From the NCBI GenBank assembly GCA_019454205.1, contig CP075369.1, positions 620,001 to 684,000 on the forward strand: a stretch of 64,000 bases of DNA, given 5' to 3'. Below, piece after piece: positions 8,487 to 17,361 of the stretch. Position numbers and translations under genes: made by a program. The DNA is from Xanthobacteraceae bacterium (lineage in GTDB: Bacteria > Pseudomonadota > Alphaproteobacteria > Rhizobiales > Xanthobacteraceae). Within the stretch, counting starts at the first letter, position 1. Each line of letters starts with the position of its first letter. The notes below the pieces were generated by a model, which was not told the DNA's origin, ran no database searches, and saw only the letters and a program-made list of their open reading frames with translations.

Positions 8487-9116
8487 ATGCGTAACTTTGA
8501 CAATTTGGCTGAAATCGATAGCGGCAGGTTGTCAGCTGACGCAGCCTATAAGCTGTTAACGGGTTGCATCGTGCCGCGGCCAATAGCGTGGGTCACGACC
8601 GTATCCGCAGAAGGAATCGTGAATGCCGCACCGTTCAGCGCATTCACGTTTCTTGCGAACAAGCCGCCGCTTATCGGCGTCAGCATAGGGCGCAAGCTTG
8701 GGCGGTTAAAGGATACGGCGCGGAATATCATCGACACGAAGGAATTCGTGGTGAACATCGGCACCGAGCAGGCGCTCGAGCCTTTGCACTTCAGCGCCGA
8801 CGAGTACGAAGTGCATGAAAGTGAGCCGCAGCTCCTCGGCATCGAACTGCGGCCGAGCTGTTTCGTGAAGCCGCCGCGGATTGCCTGCGCTCCCGTGAGC
8901 CTCGAATGCAAGCTCGTCGAGCAGCATCACTTCGGAGAATATGACACCTGCCTGTATGTCGGGCGCGTCGACTTGTTCCGCGTGTCGGAGGAATTCCTGA
9001 GCGACGGAAAGATAGATTCCGTGGCGCTGCGCCCGATCGCACGGCTTGGCGGCCCGGTTTACGCAAAGCTCGGTGAGATTGTAAAGCAACGGCCAGTACG
9101 GGTTTCGGCAAAATGA
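8487..9116 (+). CDS. Flavin-reductase-like FMN-binding protein (DIM6/NTAB family)
   Basis: A 209-residue split-barrel flavoprotein. The block I-V-P-R-P-I-A-W-V-T-T near residue 25 and N-A-A-P-F-S-A-F near 45 are typical of the flavin reductase-like domain that binds FMN. Family members act as flavin reductases for monooxygenases or as oxidoreductases. The ATG is four bases after the permease stop, so it is part of the same unit. With the luciferase-like enzyme at 12.8 kb it could supply reduced FMN, which is an alternative to F420H2 as that enzyme's cofactor. Confidence 0.8.
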   Translation: MRNFDNLAEIDSGRLSADAAYKLLTGCIVPRPIAWVTTVSAEGIVNAAPFSAFTFLANKPPLIGVSIGRKLGRLKDTARNIIDTKEFVVNIGTEQALEPLHFSADEYEVHESEPQLLGIELRPSCFVKPPRIACAPVSLECKLVEQHHFGEYDTCLYVGRVDLFRVSEEFLSDGKIDSVALRPIARLGGPVYAKLGEIVKQRPVRVSAK

Positions 9117-9287
9117 ATAAGCATTTTCTGCTGCGGACAGCCTTCAATACGGCAAGACCGAATTGTCTTGCGAATGAATTAGCGACCAAATTTTCTCGAG
9201 CGTCGCCATAAATAGATGATGCGCTACGTAACGAATTCGAACTGAACAACGAGGGCGAGAGCGTCCCCCGTGCTGCACAAGGAAGGA

Positions 9288-10481
9288 ATGGCGCGAATGC
9301 CAAGAACGGCTGGATTGGAAGAATCGGTATTGGCCGCTGTGAAAAAAGATGCGCCGGCGCCCCTCGCGGAGCATGAGGTCATTCGTCTCCTTCGCTCGCG
9401 CATGAAAGAGGCGGGCTACGATGCGCTCGTTGCCTTCTCGCAAGACAACGTAACCTATGCGGCCGGCTTCATGGTGCCGAGTCACCTTACGAACCGCTTC
9501 CGGCGCACGATTACGATCATCGCTAAGGACGATTTTGCGACGCAGATCGTCGTCAACGTGGAAGAAAAGCAAGCAATCGCGCGTTCCCGCTTCCACGATG
9601 TACGGGCCTATGACCAGTTCCGTGACGAACCGTCCGACGTACTCGCCGATGCGCTGATCGAAGCGGGTGTCGCTTCGGGCAAGATTGCGATCGAACTCGA
9701 TTTTATGCCAGCGCGGGACTTCATCATGCTTTCGAACCGGCTGCCGAAGGCGAAGTTCGAGGAATGCAAAGACATCTATTTTCTCGCCCGTATGATCAAG
9801 ACGGACGAAGAAGTACGGACGCTGCGCGAAATCGGCGTGCTCACGGAAAAAGTCATGCACGATACGATGCGGGAAATCCGGGTCGGCATGACGGAAGTGG
9901 ATGTGTCGCGTCTTCTCGTCGATCAGATGATCGCGGGCGGATCGACAAACTTCAAGTATCGTGTCGGCTCCGGCGTGAATGGTTCGATCACGAATTGCGG
10001 CACGACACACAAGAAGATCGAGGCGGGAGATATCATCCGCATCGAAGTGCTGGGCGAGCTGAACAACTACCGCTCGAACGTGACCCGCACAGCAGTCGCA
10101 GGCAAGCCGACCGAGCGCCAGAAGACGATCTGGTCCAAGCTCATCCGTGCACGGGAGATCTGCAAGACGCTCCTGAAGCCGGGCACGCCGGTAGCGCAGC
10201 TTTACCAGACCTACGTCTCGGCATGCCGCGAGAGCGGTATCGAGCCCACAATCAAGTTCCTTGGCCACGGCATCGGCCAGACCATACACGAGGAGCCGTA
10301 CATCACCGATACGCGCAATATCGTGCTTGCGCCGAACATCACCTTTACGATGGAGCCGCTCTACATGATTCCGGGCGAGATGGGTTTCCATGTCGAGGAC
10401 ATGTACATCGTGACGCGCGACGGGTTCGACGCAATCACGGGCAACCTCTCGAAGAACGATGAGCTGATCGAAGTAGGCTGA
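9288..10481 (+). CDS. M24 family hydrolase (creatinase/Xaa-Pro dipeptidase fold) with altered metal ligands
   Basis: A two-domain pita-bread protein of 397 residues. The C-terminal fold has G-H-G-I-G near residue 326, a Glu in F-T-M-E-P and a Glu in V-E-D-M. In metallopeptidases of this family, two Asp residues in the strand before would complete a dimetal site. Here those places read I-E-V-L-G-E and R-S-N-V-T-R-T, so the Asp pair appears lost. Metal-free relatives such as creatinase and ectoine hydrolase (DoeA/EutD) cleave C-N bonds of small molecules. A small-molecule ring or amidine hydrolase is therefore more likely than a peptidase. The start at 9288 follows AAGGAAGG. Confidence 0.82.
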   Translation: MARMPRTAGLEESVLAAVKKDAPAPLAEHEVIRLLRSRMKEAGYDALVAFSQDNVTYAAGFMVPSHLTNRFRRTITIIAKDDFATQIVVNVEEKQAIARSRFHDVRAYDQFRDEPSDVLADALIEAGVASGKIAIELDFMPARDFIMLSNRLPKAKFEECKDIYFLARMIKTDEEVRTLREIGVLTEKVMHDTMREIRVGMTEVDVSRLLVDQMIAGGSTNFKYRVGSGVNGSITNCGTTHKKIEAGDIIRIEVLGELNNYRSNVTRTAVAGKPTERQKTIWSKLIRAREICKTLLKPGTPVAQLYQTYVSACRESGIEPTIKFLGHGIGQTIHEEPYITDTRNIVLAPNITFTMEPLYMIPGEMGFHVEDMYIVTRDGFDAITGNLSKNDELIEVG

Positions 10482-10483
10482 TT

Positions 10484-11650
10484 GTGAGCAAGCTGACTGT
10501 CGCAAGCGTCGACACTTATATTGTCAGTCTGCCTTTGCGCCGGCCACATAGCTGGGCGGGGCTGACGGCTGCAGGCAACCGCGAGTACGTCGTTCTGCGC
10601 ATGCGTTTGAGCGACGGAACGACCGGCTGGGGCGAGGCACAGACAATCCCGACCTGGGGTGGCGATGACGCTAGCCGGTATGGCGAGACGCCGCGTGGCG
10701 CGATCGGTCTGATCAAGGAACTGCTGGTTCCGGCCTTGAATGACGTCGATGTAAGCCGCGTCGAACTGGTTCACGCGGCGATGGATCGTGCGTTGCGCGG
10801 CCATCCTTATGCGAAGGCTGCGGTCGAAGTCGCGATCCTGGATGCGCTCGCGCGCGGATTGAACGTGCCGGTGTATCGCTTGCTAGGCGGGCTTTATCGC
10901 GAGCGTGTCGAACTGGCGCACAGCATCGGCCTGATGGACATCAAAGATGCGGCGACTGAAGCTGCGGCGACGGTCGAAGGCGGGATCAAGACCTTGAAGG
11001 TCAAAATCGGTATCGATGTCGAGCGCGATGTGAAAACGGTTAGCGAAATTCGTAACGCCGTCGGCGCAGGCATTAAGATCAGGGTCGATGGCAACCAGGG
11101 TTATCGCAGCTGGCGCGAAGCGGTTACGGCGATCAATCGCATGTCCGAATTCGACATCGTCTATGCGGAGCAACCGGTCGACGGTCTCGATCAAATGGCC
11201 GAGGTATCGGCGCGTTGTGACGTGCCGCTCATGGCGGACGAGAGCGCATGGACTGACCGCGATGTTGTGAAAATCGCGGATATGCATGCTGCGCAGTATC
11301 TCTCGGTCTATTACACGAAGCCGGGCGGACTCTGGAAAGCGCGCAAGCTCCTTGCCGTTGCTGGCGCACACCGGATGATCTCCGATATCAACGGCTCGGG
11401 CGAAATGGGCATCGGCAATGCTGCCAATCTGCATCTGGCCGCGGCTGCTCCGGAAGTCGTGCTACCGGGCACGATACCCGTCACATCAACCAGCGAATTC
11501 GAGCAGACGACAGTCGCTGGCCGCCGTTATCTCGACGACATCGTCGTAAAACCGCCGCGTTATGCGGACGGCTTTCTCCATGTTCCGGATGGCCCGGGGC
11601 TTGGCATCGAAGTCGACGAAAAGAAGCTTGCGAAATATCAGGTTCAATAA
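10484..11650 (+). CDS. Enolase superfamily enzyme, mandelate racemase/muconate lactonizing type
   Basis: A 388-residue member with an N-terminal capping domain and a C-terminal barrel. L-K-V-K-I-G near residue 171 carries the first catalytic Lys pair. Metal ligands are visible in R-V-D-G-N, Y-A-E-Q-P and M-A-D-E-S. The second general base, usually a Lys three residues before the K-x-G-G turn, appears to be Tyr here (Y-Y-T-K-P-G-G). The reaction is probably abstraction of an alpha proton from a carboxylate, as in racemases, dehydratases or cycloisomerases. A GTG start lies two bases after the M24 gene, so the two are tightly linked. Confidence 0.88.
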   Translation: MSKLTVASVDTYIVSLPLRRPHSWAGLTAAGNREYVVLRMRLSDGTTGWGEAQTIPTWGGDDASRYGETPRGAIGLIKELLVPALNDVDVSRVELVHAAMDRALRGHPYAKAAVEVAILDALARGLNVPVYRLLGGLYRERVELAHSIGLMDIKDAATEAAATVEGGIKTLKVKIGIDVERDVKTVSEIRNAVGAGIKIRVDGNQGYRSWREAVTAINRMSEFDIVYAEQPVDGLDQMAEVSARCDVPLMADESAWTDRDVVKIADMHAAQYLSVYYTKPGGLWKARKLLAVAGAHRMISDINGSGEMGIGNAANLHLAAAAPEVVLPGTIPVTSTSEFEQTTVAGRRYLDDIVVKPPRYADGFLHVPDGPGLGIEVDEKKLAKYQVQ

Positions 11651-12762
11651 TGCAAGAAGCGCGTCCCATTAAGACGGTTGCGATCATTGGAGCGGGCAAT
11701 GGCGGCTGTGCGGCCGCGGCCGACCTTACTTTGCAAGGGTTTGACGTACGCCTGTACGGCCGCAGCCCGGAGACCGTGGCGCCGCTGCAAGCAATCGGCG
11801 GCGTGCATTACGAAGGCGTGCTCGGTGACGGATTTGCGAGAATTCCGCTGATTACGACCAGCGCCGGCGAGGCGATGGACGGTGCCGAGGCGGTGCTCGT
11901 GATGGGTCCGACGCAAGCACACGAGAACATGGCTGCGACGGTCGCACCGCATTTGAAGGACAATCAAATCTTCTTTGCGGCACCGGGTCATACGCTCACT
12001 CTGCTTGCGCATACGCTACGCCGTCTCGGTCATAAGGCGCCCGTTACCTGCGAGTCTTCGACGCTTCCCTATATCTGCCGCAAGACCGAACCGGACAAAG
12101 TTCGCGTTTCTCGCAAATCCGCGAAGTTGCGCTTCGCCGCGTTTCCATCGGCTCGGACCGACGAACTCTTGCAGCGCATGCAGCCGCTGTTTCCGTCGCT
12201 TTCCGCGGTTCCGAGCGTGCTCGATACGGTTTTCTATTACACCAATGCGGTTCATCATCCGCCGGCGCTTCTTTGCAACATCGGCCGCGTGGAATCGACC
12301 GACGGCGACTATTGTCACTACTACGACGGCATTACGCCTTCGGTCGGAAAAATCATTGATGCGCTTGATCGCGAGCGCGTATCGGTTGCCGCTGCGCTCG
12401 GCATTACGGTGCCGAAGCTATCCGAGCATTTCTTTCAGATGAACTACACGAGCGAGGAAGGACGAAACGGCGGCACCGCCTACGACGTCTTTCACAACAG
12501 CGAACCCAACCGCTGGATTCGCGCGCCGAAGACCGTGGACCATCGTTTCTTCAACGAGGACATTCCGTTCGGCTTGATCCCGTTTTCCGAACTCGGGCGT
12601 CTCGCCGGCGTGCCGACCCCGGTTTGCAACAGCACGATTATGCTCGCCGAAATCGCGACGGGTAAGGCGTATTGGGATAATGCACTGACCCTCAAAAAGA
12701 TGGGTCTAACGGGCCTTAGCGTCGCTGATGTGAAACTCTTGCTGGAGCGGGGTTATCAATGA
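11650..12762 (+). CDS. NAD(P)-dependent opine/octopine dehydrogenase family protein
   Basis: A 370-residue protein with a Rossmann loop G-A-G-N-G-G at residues 14-20 and an opine-dehydrogenase-type C-terminal helical domain. A His pair near residues 202-203 (N-A-V-H-H-P-P) matches the catalytic His region of octopine/nopaline dehydrogenases, which reversibly join a keto acid to an amino acid nitrogen. In a catabolic cluster it may oxidise a secondary amine or a hydroxy acid. Its ATG overlaps the last base of the preceding stop, and its own stop overlaps the next ATG, so it lies in the middle of an operon. Confidence 0.85.
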   Translation: MQEARPIKTVAIIGAGNGGCAAAADLTLQGFDVRLYGRSPETVAPLQAIGGVHYEGVLGDGFARIPLITTSAGEAMDGAEAVLVMGPTQAHENMAATVAPHLKDNQIFFAAPGHTLTLLAHTLRRLGHKAPVTCESSTLPYICRKTEPDKVRVSRKSAKLRFAAFPSARTDELLQRMQPLFPSLSAVPSVLDTVFYYTNAVHHPPALLCNIGRVESTDGDYCHYYDGITPSVGKIIDALDRERVSVAAALGITVPKLSEHFFQMNYTSEEGRNGGTAYDVFHNSEPNRWIRAPKTVDHRFFNEDIPFGLIPFSELGRLAGVPTPVCNSTIMLAEIATGKAYWDNALTLKKMGLTGLSVADVKLLLERGYQ

Positions 12763-13745
12763 CCGGTTTTCCGTTCGGCATCAGCTTCGACGGGTTTATT
12801 CCGGTAAGGGATGCGGTTAGGCTTGCGCAACAGGCGGAAGCGCTCGGCGCCTGTTCATTTTGGGTTGCAGAGCATCTGGGTTTTCGCGAGTCGATCGTAA
12901 CATCGACCGCGATCGCGCTCGGCACGAAGCAGGGCACTGTATTTCCGACGGCGCTCAGCCCTTATCTCCGCCATCCGATGCCGACTGCTATGGCGCTGTC
13001 TTCTCTCGCTGAACTGGTGCCGGGACGCTGCGGTGTCGCCGTTGGCGTCGGCAATCCGATGTTCCTGCGCGAGTCGGGTCTAGAGGTCGAGAAACCGGTG
13101 AAGGCGATCCGCGATTATGTTGCGGCGTTACGGAGCCTTATGAGCGGCGAGGCGACACAGCAAGAAGGTTTGACCTTTAATCTAAAGGGCGCACGCATTT
13201 CCTTCATCCCCGAAAGGCTGCCACCTGTGTATCTCGCGCCGATGGGGCCGCAGATGCTGAAGCTGTCGGGTGCCGTTGCTGACGGCCTCGTTCTTTCCGC
13301 GGGTCTCAGCCTCGACTTTATCCGTCACTCGATCGGTATCGCTGCCGAAGGCGCAACCTCTAACTGCAAAAATCCGGTAGCGATCAAAAAGACGGCCTAT
13401 GTCTATTTCATCGTCGGCGGCGAGGGCGTGGATCAGCGCACGAAGATCAGACAGAAACTCGCCTTCCTCTTCAGGAACGAAAACCTGCGCGAGAACATCA
13501 AGGCGAGCGGATTGCCGATCGATCATGATGCAATCATCGCGGCTGTCGCAAAACGCGACATGGACGGTGCGCTGAAGCTCGTGCCAGACGAAGCCGCCGA
13601 GGCTTTCGCAATCGTCGGTTCTGCAGCGGATTGCAGGAAGCAGGTGCGGCGCTATCTCGATGCAGGTCTCGACGAAATCATCCTTTCGCTTGTCGGCACG
13701 CCCGAAGACAAGGCGAGAAGCCTCGCCATTCTCGGTGAGATCTAG
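12759..13745 (+). CDS. Luciferase-like (LLM) oxidoreductase, possibly F420-dependent
   Basis: A 328-residue TIM-barrel of the bacterial luciferase / methylene-tetrahydromethanopterin reductase superfamily. The N-terminus G-I-S-F-D-G-F, then A-E-A-L-G-A-C-S-F-W-V-A-E-H, and the C-terminal G-S-A-A-D-C-R-K-Q-V block are typical. Family members use either F420H2 or reduced FMN. An FO synthase and F420 reductase lie 8 kb upstream and a flavin-reductase-like protein lies 4 kb upstream, so both cofactors are plausible. Start and stop are tightly packed with the neighbours. Confidence 0.82.
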   Translation: MTGFPFGISFDGFIPVRDAVRLAQQAEALGACSFWVAEHLGFRESIVTSTAIALGTKQGTVFPTALSPYLRHPMPTAMALSSLAELVPGRCGVAVGVGNPMFLRESGLEVEKPVKAIRDYVAALRSLMSGEATQQEGLTFNLKGARISFIPERLPPVYLAPMGPQMLKLSGAVADGLVLSAGLSLDFIRHSIGIAAEGATSNCKNPVAIKKTAYVYFIVGGEGVDQRTKIRQKLAFLFRNENLRENIKASGLPIDHDAIIAAVAKRDMDGALKLVPDEAAEAFAIVGSAADCRKQVRRYLDAGLDEIILSLVGTPEDKARSLAILGEI

Positions 13746-13748
13746 GTC

Positions 13749-14606
13749 ATGGATTATCGCCGCGCAGTCGATATCAAGGATGCGATCAGTCTCCGCCAGC
13801 AGATGGGTTATCCCTTCGTCGCCGGCGGAACTGACATTTATCCGGCCATTGAAAACGGTGCGCGCTTCTCCGGCTTGATCGACGTCTCCAGGGTAGAAGC
13901 CCTTCGCGGAAAAGTCCGGCAAGAAGGCGACGCATGGGTTATCCCCGCGCTGGCGAGTTGGACCGACATCGTCGATACCGATCTTCCGCCCCTGTTCGAT
14001 TCGTTGAAGCAGGCGGCAGCTGAAGTCGGCGGCAGGCAGATTCAGAACGCGGGCACGGTCGCCGGAAATATCTGCAACGCGTCGCCCGCAGCCGACGGAA
14101 TCCCGGCATTAATGGCGATGGACGCAAAGGTTGTGATCGCCGGGCCGGCAGGAGAGCGCGAAGTCTCCCTTGAAAAGTTCGTGCTCGGCAATCGTAAAAT
14201 CGACCTCAACGAAGGCGAGCTGCTCCGTGCAGTGAAAGTGCCGGCGCGCACAACACGTACTGCGTCGGCATTCAGAAAGCTCGGTGCGCGGCGGTATCTC
14301 GTAATTTCGATCGTTATGGCTGCGGCGACGCTGGAATGCGAAAAAACGGGTAAAATTGTGAACGCGGGAATTTCGGTCGGCGCTTGCGCCGCGCGCGCGT
14401 TACGGCTTTCCGCATGGGAAGCTGCATTGCGCGGACGCAAGATAGGTGAAATAGCGTCCCTCGCAATCGATCCGGCCTTTATCGCGCCGCTTGCACCGAT
14501 GGATGACATTCGAGGGGCCGGAGAATATCGCAAGCATGCTGCGGGCGTACTCGTCCGTGAAGCCTTGATGAAGGCCGCTGTGAGGTTGGATGAACAAGTC
14601 GCTTAA
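13749..14606 (+). CDS. Molybdenum hydroxylase FAD-binding subunit (CoxM/CutM-like)
   Basis: A medium subunit of 285 residues that passes electrons from the iron-sulfur centres to FAD. The two FAD loops are visible: V-A-G-G-T-D near residue 24, and T-V-A-G-N-I-C-N-A-S-P near residue 102. The C-terminal CO-dehydrogenase flavoprotein domain follows. It starts three bases after the luciferase-like gene, and its end overlaps the next start by 17 bases. It is diverged from the coxM at 25.5 kb, so this is a separate hydroxylase. Confidence 0.9.
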   Translation: MDYRRAVDIKDAISLRQQMGYPFVAGGTDIYPAIENGARFSGLIDVSRVEALRGKVRQEGDAWVIPALASWTDIVDTDLPPLFDSLKQAAAEVGGRQIQNAGTVAGNICNASPAADGIPALMAMDAKVVIAGPAGEREVSLEKFVLGNRKIDLNEGELLRAVKVPARTTRTASAFRKLGARRYLVISIVMAAATLECEKTGKIVNAGISVGACAARALRLSAWEAALRGRKIGEIASLAIDPAFIAPLAPMDDIRGAGEYRKHAAGVLVREALMKAAVRLDEQVA

Positions 14607-17361
14607 AAGCGGTGAAGCCAAAGGCTCCTTCGAGCAGAAGCCCGTGCGCCTGAACGTGAACGGCCGCGAGTATAAGGTAAGTTCGCAGGCCGGTTCGCGT
14701 CTTGCCGATGTTCTGCGCAACGATCTCGGCCTCATCGGGACGAAAGTAGGTTGCAATGCCGGTGATTGCGGCGCGTGCACCGTACTCATCTCCGGCAAGC
14801 AAGTGTGTAGCTGTCTCGTCTCGCTGGATCAGGCGGAAGGGACAACCATCGAAACCGTCGAAGGGTTGCAGGCGGACAGCAAACTGCGCCGCTTGCAGGC
14901 AGCGTTCGTCGATATGGGCGCCGCGCAATGCGGCATCTGCACGCCCGGCATGTTGATGGCGGCGGCCGAACTCGCGCGAGAGAGCAAAACCTGGTCGCGC
15001 ACCGAAATTCTGGATCGCATGGGCGGCGTACTTTGCCGTTGCACGGGCTATACGAAGATCGTCGATGCGATCGAGCACTATCTGTCCGGAAAAGAACTTG
15101 CCTCAATGAATGCGGAGGCGAGTGCAGTCGGCAGCCGCGTTAGAAAAGTCGACGGCCTTTCTCGTGCGGAAGGGATCGCAAAATACGGCGCCGATGCTAC
15201 ACCGAAAGATGCAGTGTTCCTGATGGCGGTGCGTTCGCCCCATGCCCACGCGAAGTTTACAATCGGCGATACCGTGGCATTCGTGAAGGAGAACCCGGGC
15301 GTCGTGTGCGTCATTACGGCAAAAGATATTCCCGGAAAAAACGAGTACGGAATTTTCGATCACTATCGCGACCAGCCCGTGCTGGCTGAAAATCTTGTCC
15401 GGTTCTGTGGCGAAACGGTTGCCGGCATCGTCTATGAGCGCGATGCCATCGACACCATCGACTTCGATTCTTTCCCCGTCGCTTGGAAGCCGCTAGCGCC
15501 CGTTACCGGTATCGATGGCGGTCTCGATCCGAAAGCGGCCATGCTGCATGCGAGCCGTCCAGGCAACGTGCTCACACGCGGAAAGATGATCCGCGGCGAT
15601 ATTGAAACCGATCGCGGGCAACATTCGGTAACGGGAAAATTCAGCACCGGCTATGTCGAGCACGCCTACATCGAGCCGGAGGCAGGCTTCGCGCGCCGTG
15701 TCGGCGACCGCATGGAAGTATTCGTCACGACGCAAACGCCGTATATGGACCGCGACGGTGTGGCCCACGTTCTCGGAATTCCAAAAACGGAAGTGCGCAT
15801 TCTTCCTTCGGCGGTCGGTGGTGGCTTCGGCGGCAAGATCGATATGTCGGTGCAACCGCTGATGTCGGCCGCAGCTTGGCTTACGGGTCGCCCGGTTGCC
15901 TATATTTACTCGCGTCTCGAAAGCATGCGAGTCACGCCGAAGCGTCACCCATCACGCATCGAAGCGACGCTGACCTGCGGCGACGATGGAAAGCTGAAAA
16001 CGTTTTCCTTCCATGCCGACTTCAATACCGGGCCTTACGCGTCGGCCGGTCCGATTGTCGCGAACCGCGTCCCGCTTCATGCGATGGGTCCATACAATGT
16101 GCCGACGGTGCATTGCACGACACGAGCGGTGCTGACGACGGACGCGATTGCCGGTGCGTTTCGCGGGTTTGGCGTGCCGCAAGCGGCGATCGCGCACGAA
16201 GCGTTGATGGACCGGCTCGCGGACAAATTGAGTATCGACCGGCTCGAATTCCGGATTCGAAACGCGCTGCTGCCGGGAGACTCCACGGCAACCGGACAAA
16301 AGCTCTCCAGCAGTGTTGGCATGAAGGAATGCCTCGAAGCGCTGAAGCCGTCCTGGGCCGAGCAACGCAAAGCCGTTTCCGAGTTTAACGGGAGCAACGA
16401 GCGCTTCCGCCGCGGCATGGGCATCGGCTGCATGTGGTACGGCATCGGAAACACTTCGCAACCCAATCCTTCTTCAATGCGCATCGCAATCGGTGCCGAC
16501 GGCAAGATCACGCTTTTCAGCGGCGCGGTTGATATCGGGCAGGGCGTCAATACGATCATGGTGCAAATGTGCGCCGATGCGCTCGGCGTGAGCGCAGACC
16601 GGATCAATCTCGTGCTCGGCGATACCGACCGAACGCTGGACGCCGGAAAAAGCTCCGCGTCTCGGCAGACATTCATCTCAGGCAATGCAGTGGTGCTTGC
16701 AGCCGAGAAACTGAAAGAGTCGGTCAGGCGTCTGACCAACGCCGGAGCCGATGCCACGGTAAAATTCGGCAACGGCAAGGTAGCCGTCTCGGGCGCGCAG
16801 GAAGTCACGCTCGACCTCGGCACGCTATCCCCGGATAGCGACGGCAATGTGCTTTCGGAAGTCGGCCACTACAATCCACCCACCACCGATCTCGACGAGA
16901 ACCAGCAAGGTAGCCCTTATGCGAGCTATGCCTTCGCTGCGCAGTCGGCGCTGGTCGAGGTGGATGTTCTTCTTGGTACAACCAAGGTTCTGAAAATCTG
17001 GGCGGCGCACGATGTCGGCCGCGCGGTCAACCCGACGCAGGTCGAGGGCCAGATCCAGGGAGGTATCGCACAAGGACTTGGCCTCGCCTTGATGGAAGAA
17101 TATATTCCGCTAGCGACCGACAATCTGCACAATTATCTGATCCCTACGTTTGGCGACATGCCCGAGATCGAGATCCACCTCATCGAGACGCTGGATCCGC
17201 TTGGACCGTTCGGGGCAAAGGGTATTGGCGAGCCGGCGCTTGTGCCGACAGCGCCCGCCATTCTTAATGCGATTGCGGATGCGACAGGTTGTCGTCCTAC
17301 GCAGGTTCCGGTCACGCCCAGCAGAATGTGGCAGCTCCTTCGTGATAGTCGTAAGGATTGA
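14590..17361 (+). CDS. Molybdenum hydroxylase, fused 2Fe-2S and molybdopterin subunits (xanthine dehydrogenase family)
   Basis: Hydroxylates a carbon next to nitrogen, or an aldehyde, using water. Residues 1-170 form the small subunit, with a plant-ferredoxin Cys set (C-x4-C-x2-C) near 55-63 and the second cluster (C-G-I-C then C-R-C) near 115-150. Residues 175-923 form the large subunit. Its molybdenum loop reads A-F-R-G-F-G near residue 523, as in xanthine and aldehyde oxidases, not the form I CO dehydrogenase loop. The active-site Glu is in G-A-K-G-I-G-E near residue 877. Fusing these subunits in one chain is less usual than separate genes. The substrate is probably the imported compound or a product of it. 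Confidence 0.92.
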   Translation: MNKSLKSGEAKGSFEQKPVRLNVNGREYKVSSQAGSRLADVLRNDLGLIGTKVGCNAGDCGACTVLISGKQVCSCLVSLDQAEGTTIETVEGLQADSKLRRLQAAFVDMGAAQCGICTPGMLMAAAELARESKTWSRTEILDRMGGVLCRCTGYTKIVDAIEHYLSGKELASMNAEASAVGSRVRKVDGLSRAEGIAKYGADATPKDAVFLMAVRSPHAHAKFTIGDTVAFVKENPGVVCVITAKDIPGKNEYGIFDHYRDQPVLAENLVRFCGETVAGIVYERDAIDTIDFDSFPVAWKPLAPVTGIDGGLDPKAAMLHASRPGNVLTRGKMIRGDIETDRGQHSVTGKFSTGYVEHAYIEPEAGFARRVGDRMEVFVTTQTPYMDRDGVAHVLGIPKTEVRILPSAVGGGFGGKIDMSVQPLMSAAAWLTGRPVAYIYSRLESMRVTPKRHPSRIEATLTCGDDGKLKTFSFHADFNTGPYASAGPIVANRVPLHAMGPYNVPTVHCTTRAVLTTDAIAGAFRGFGVPQAAIAHEALMDRLADKLSIDRLEFRIRNALLPGDSTATGQKLSSSVGMKECLEALKPSWAEQRKAVSEFNGSNERFRRGMGIGCMWYGIGNTSQPNPSSMRIAIGADGKITLFSGAVDIGQGVNTIMVQMCADALGVSADRINLVLGDTDRTLDAGKSSASRQTFISGNAVVLAAEKLKESVRRLTNAGADATVKFGNGKVAVSGAQEVTLDLGTLSPDSDGNVLSEVGHYNPPTTDLDENQQGSPYASYAFAAQSALVEVDVLLGTTKVLKIWAAHDVGRAVNPTQVEGQIQGGIAQGLGLALMEEYIPLATDNLHNYLIPTFGDMPEIEIHLIETLDPLGPFGAKGIGEPALVPTAPAILNAIADATGCRPTQVPVTPSRMWQLLRDSRKD

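Noticed and set aside
13749..17361. Second CO dehydrogenase (form I or II)
   Set aside because: The active-site loop is A-F-R-G-F-G, typical of xanthine/aldehyde oxidases, not A-Y-x-C-S-F-R or A-Y-R-G-A-G-R.
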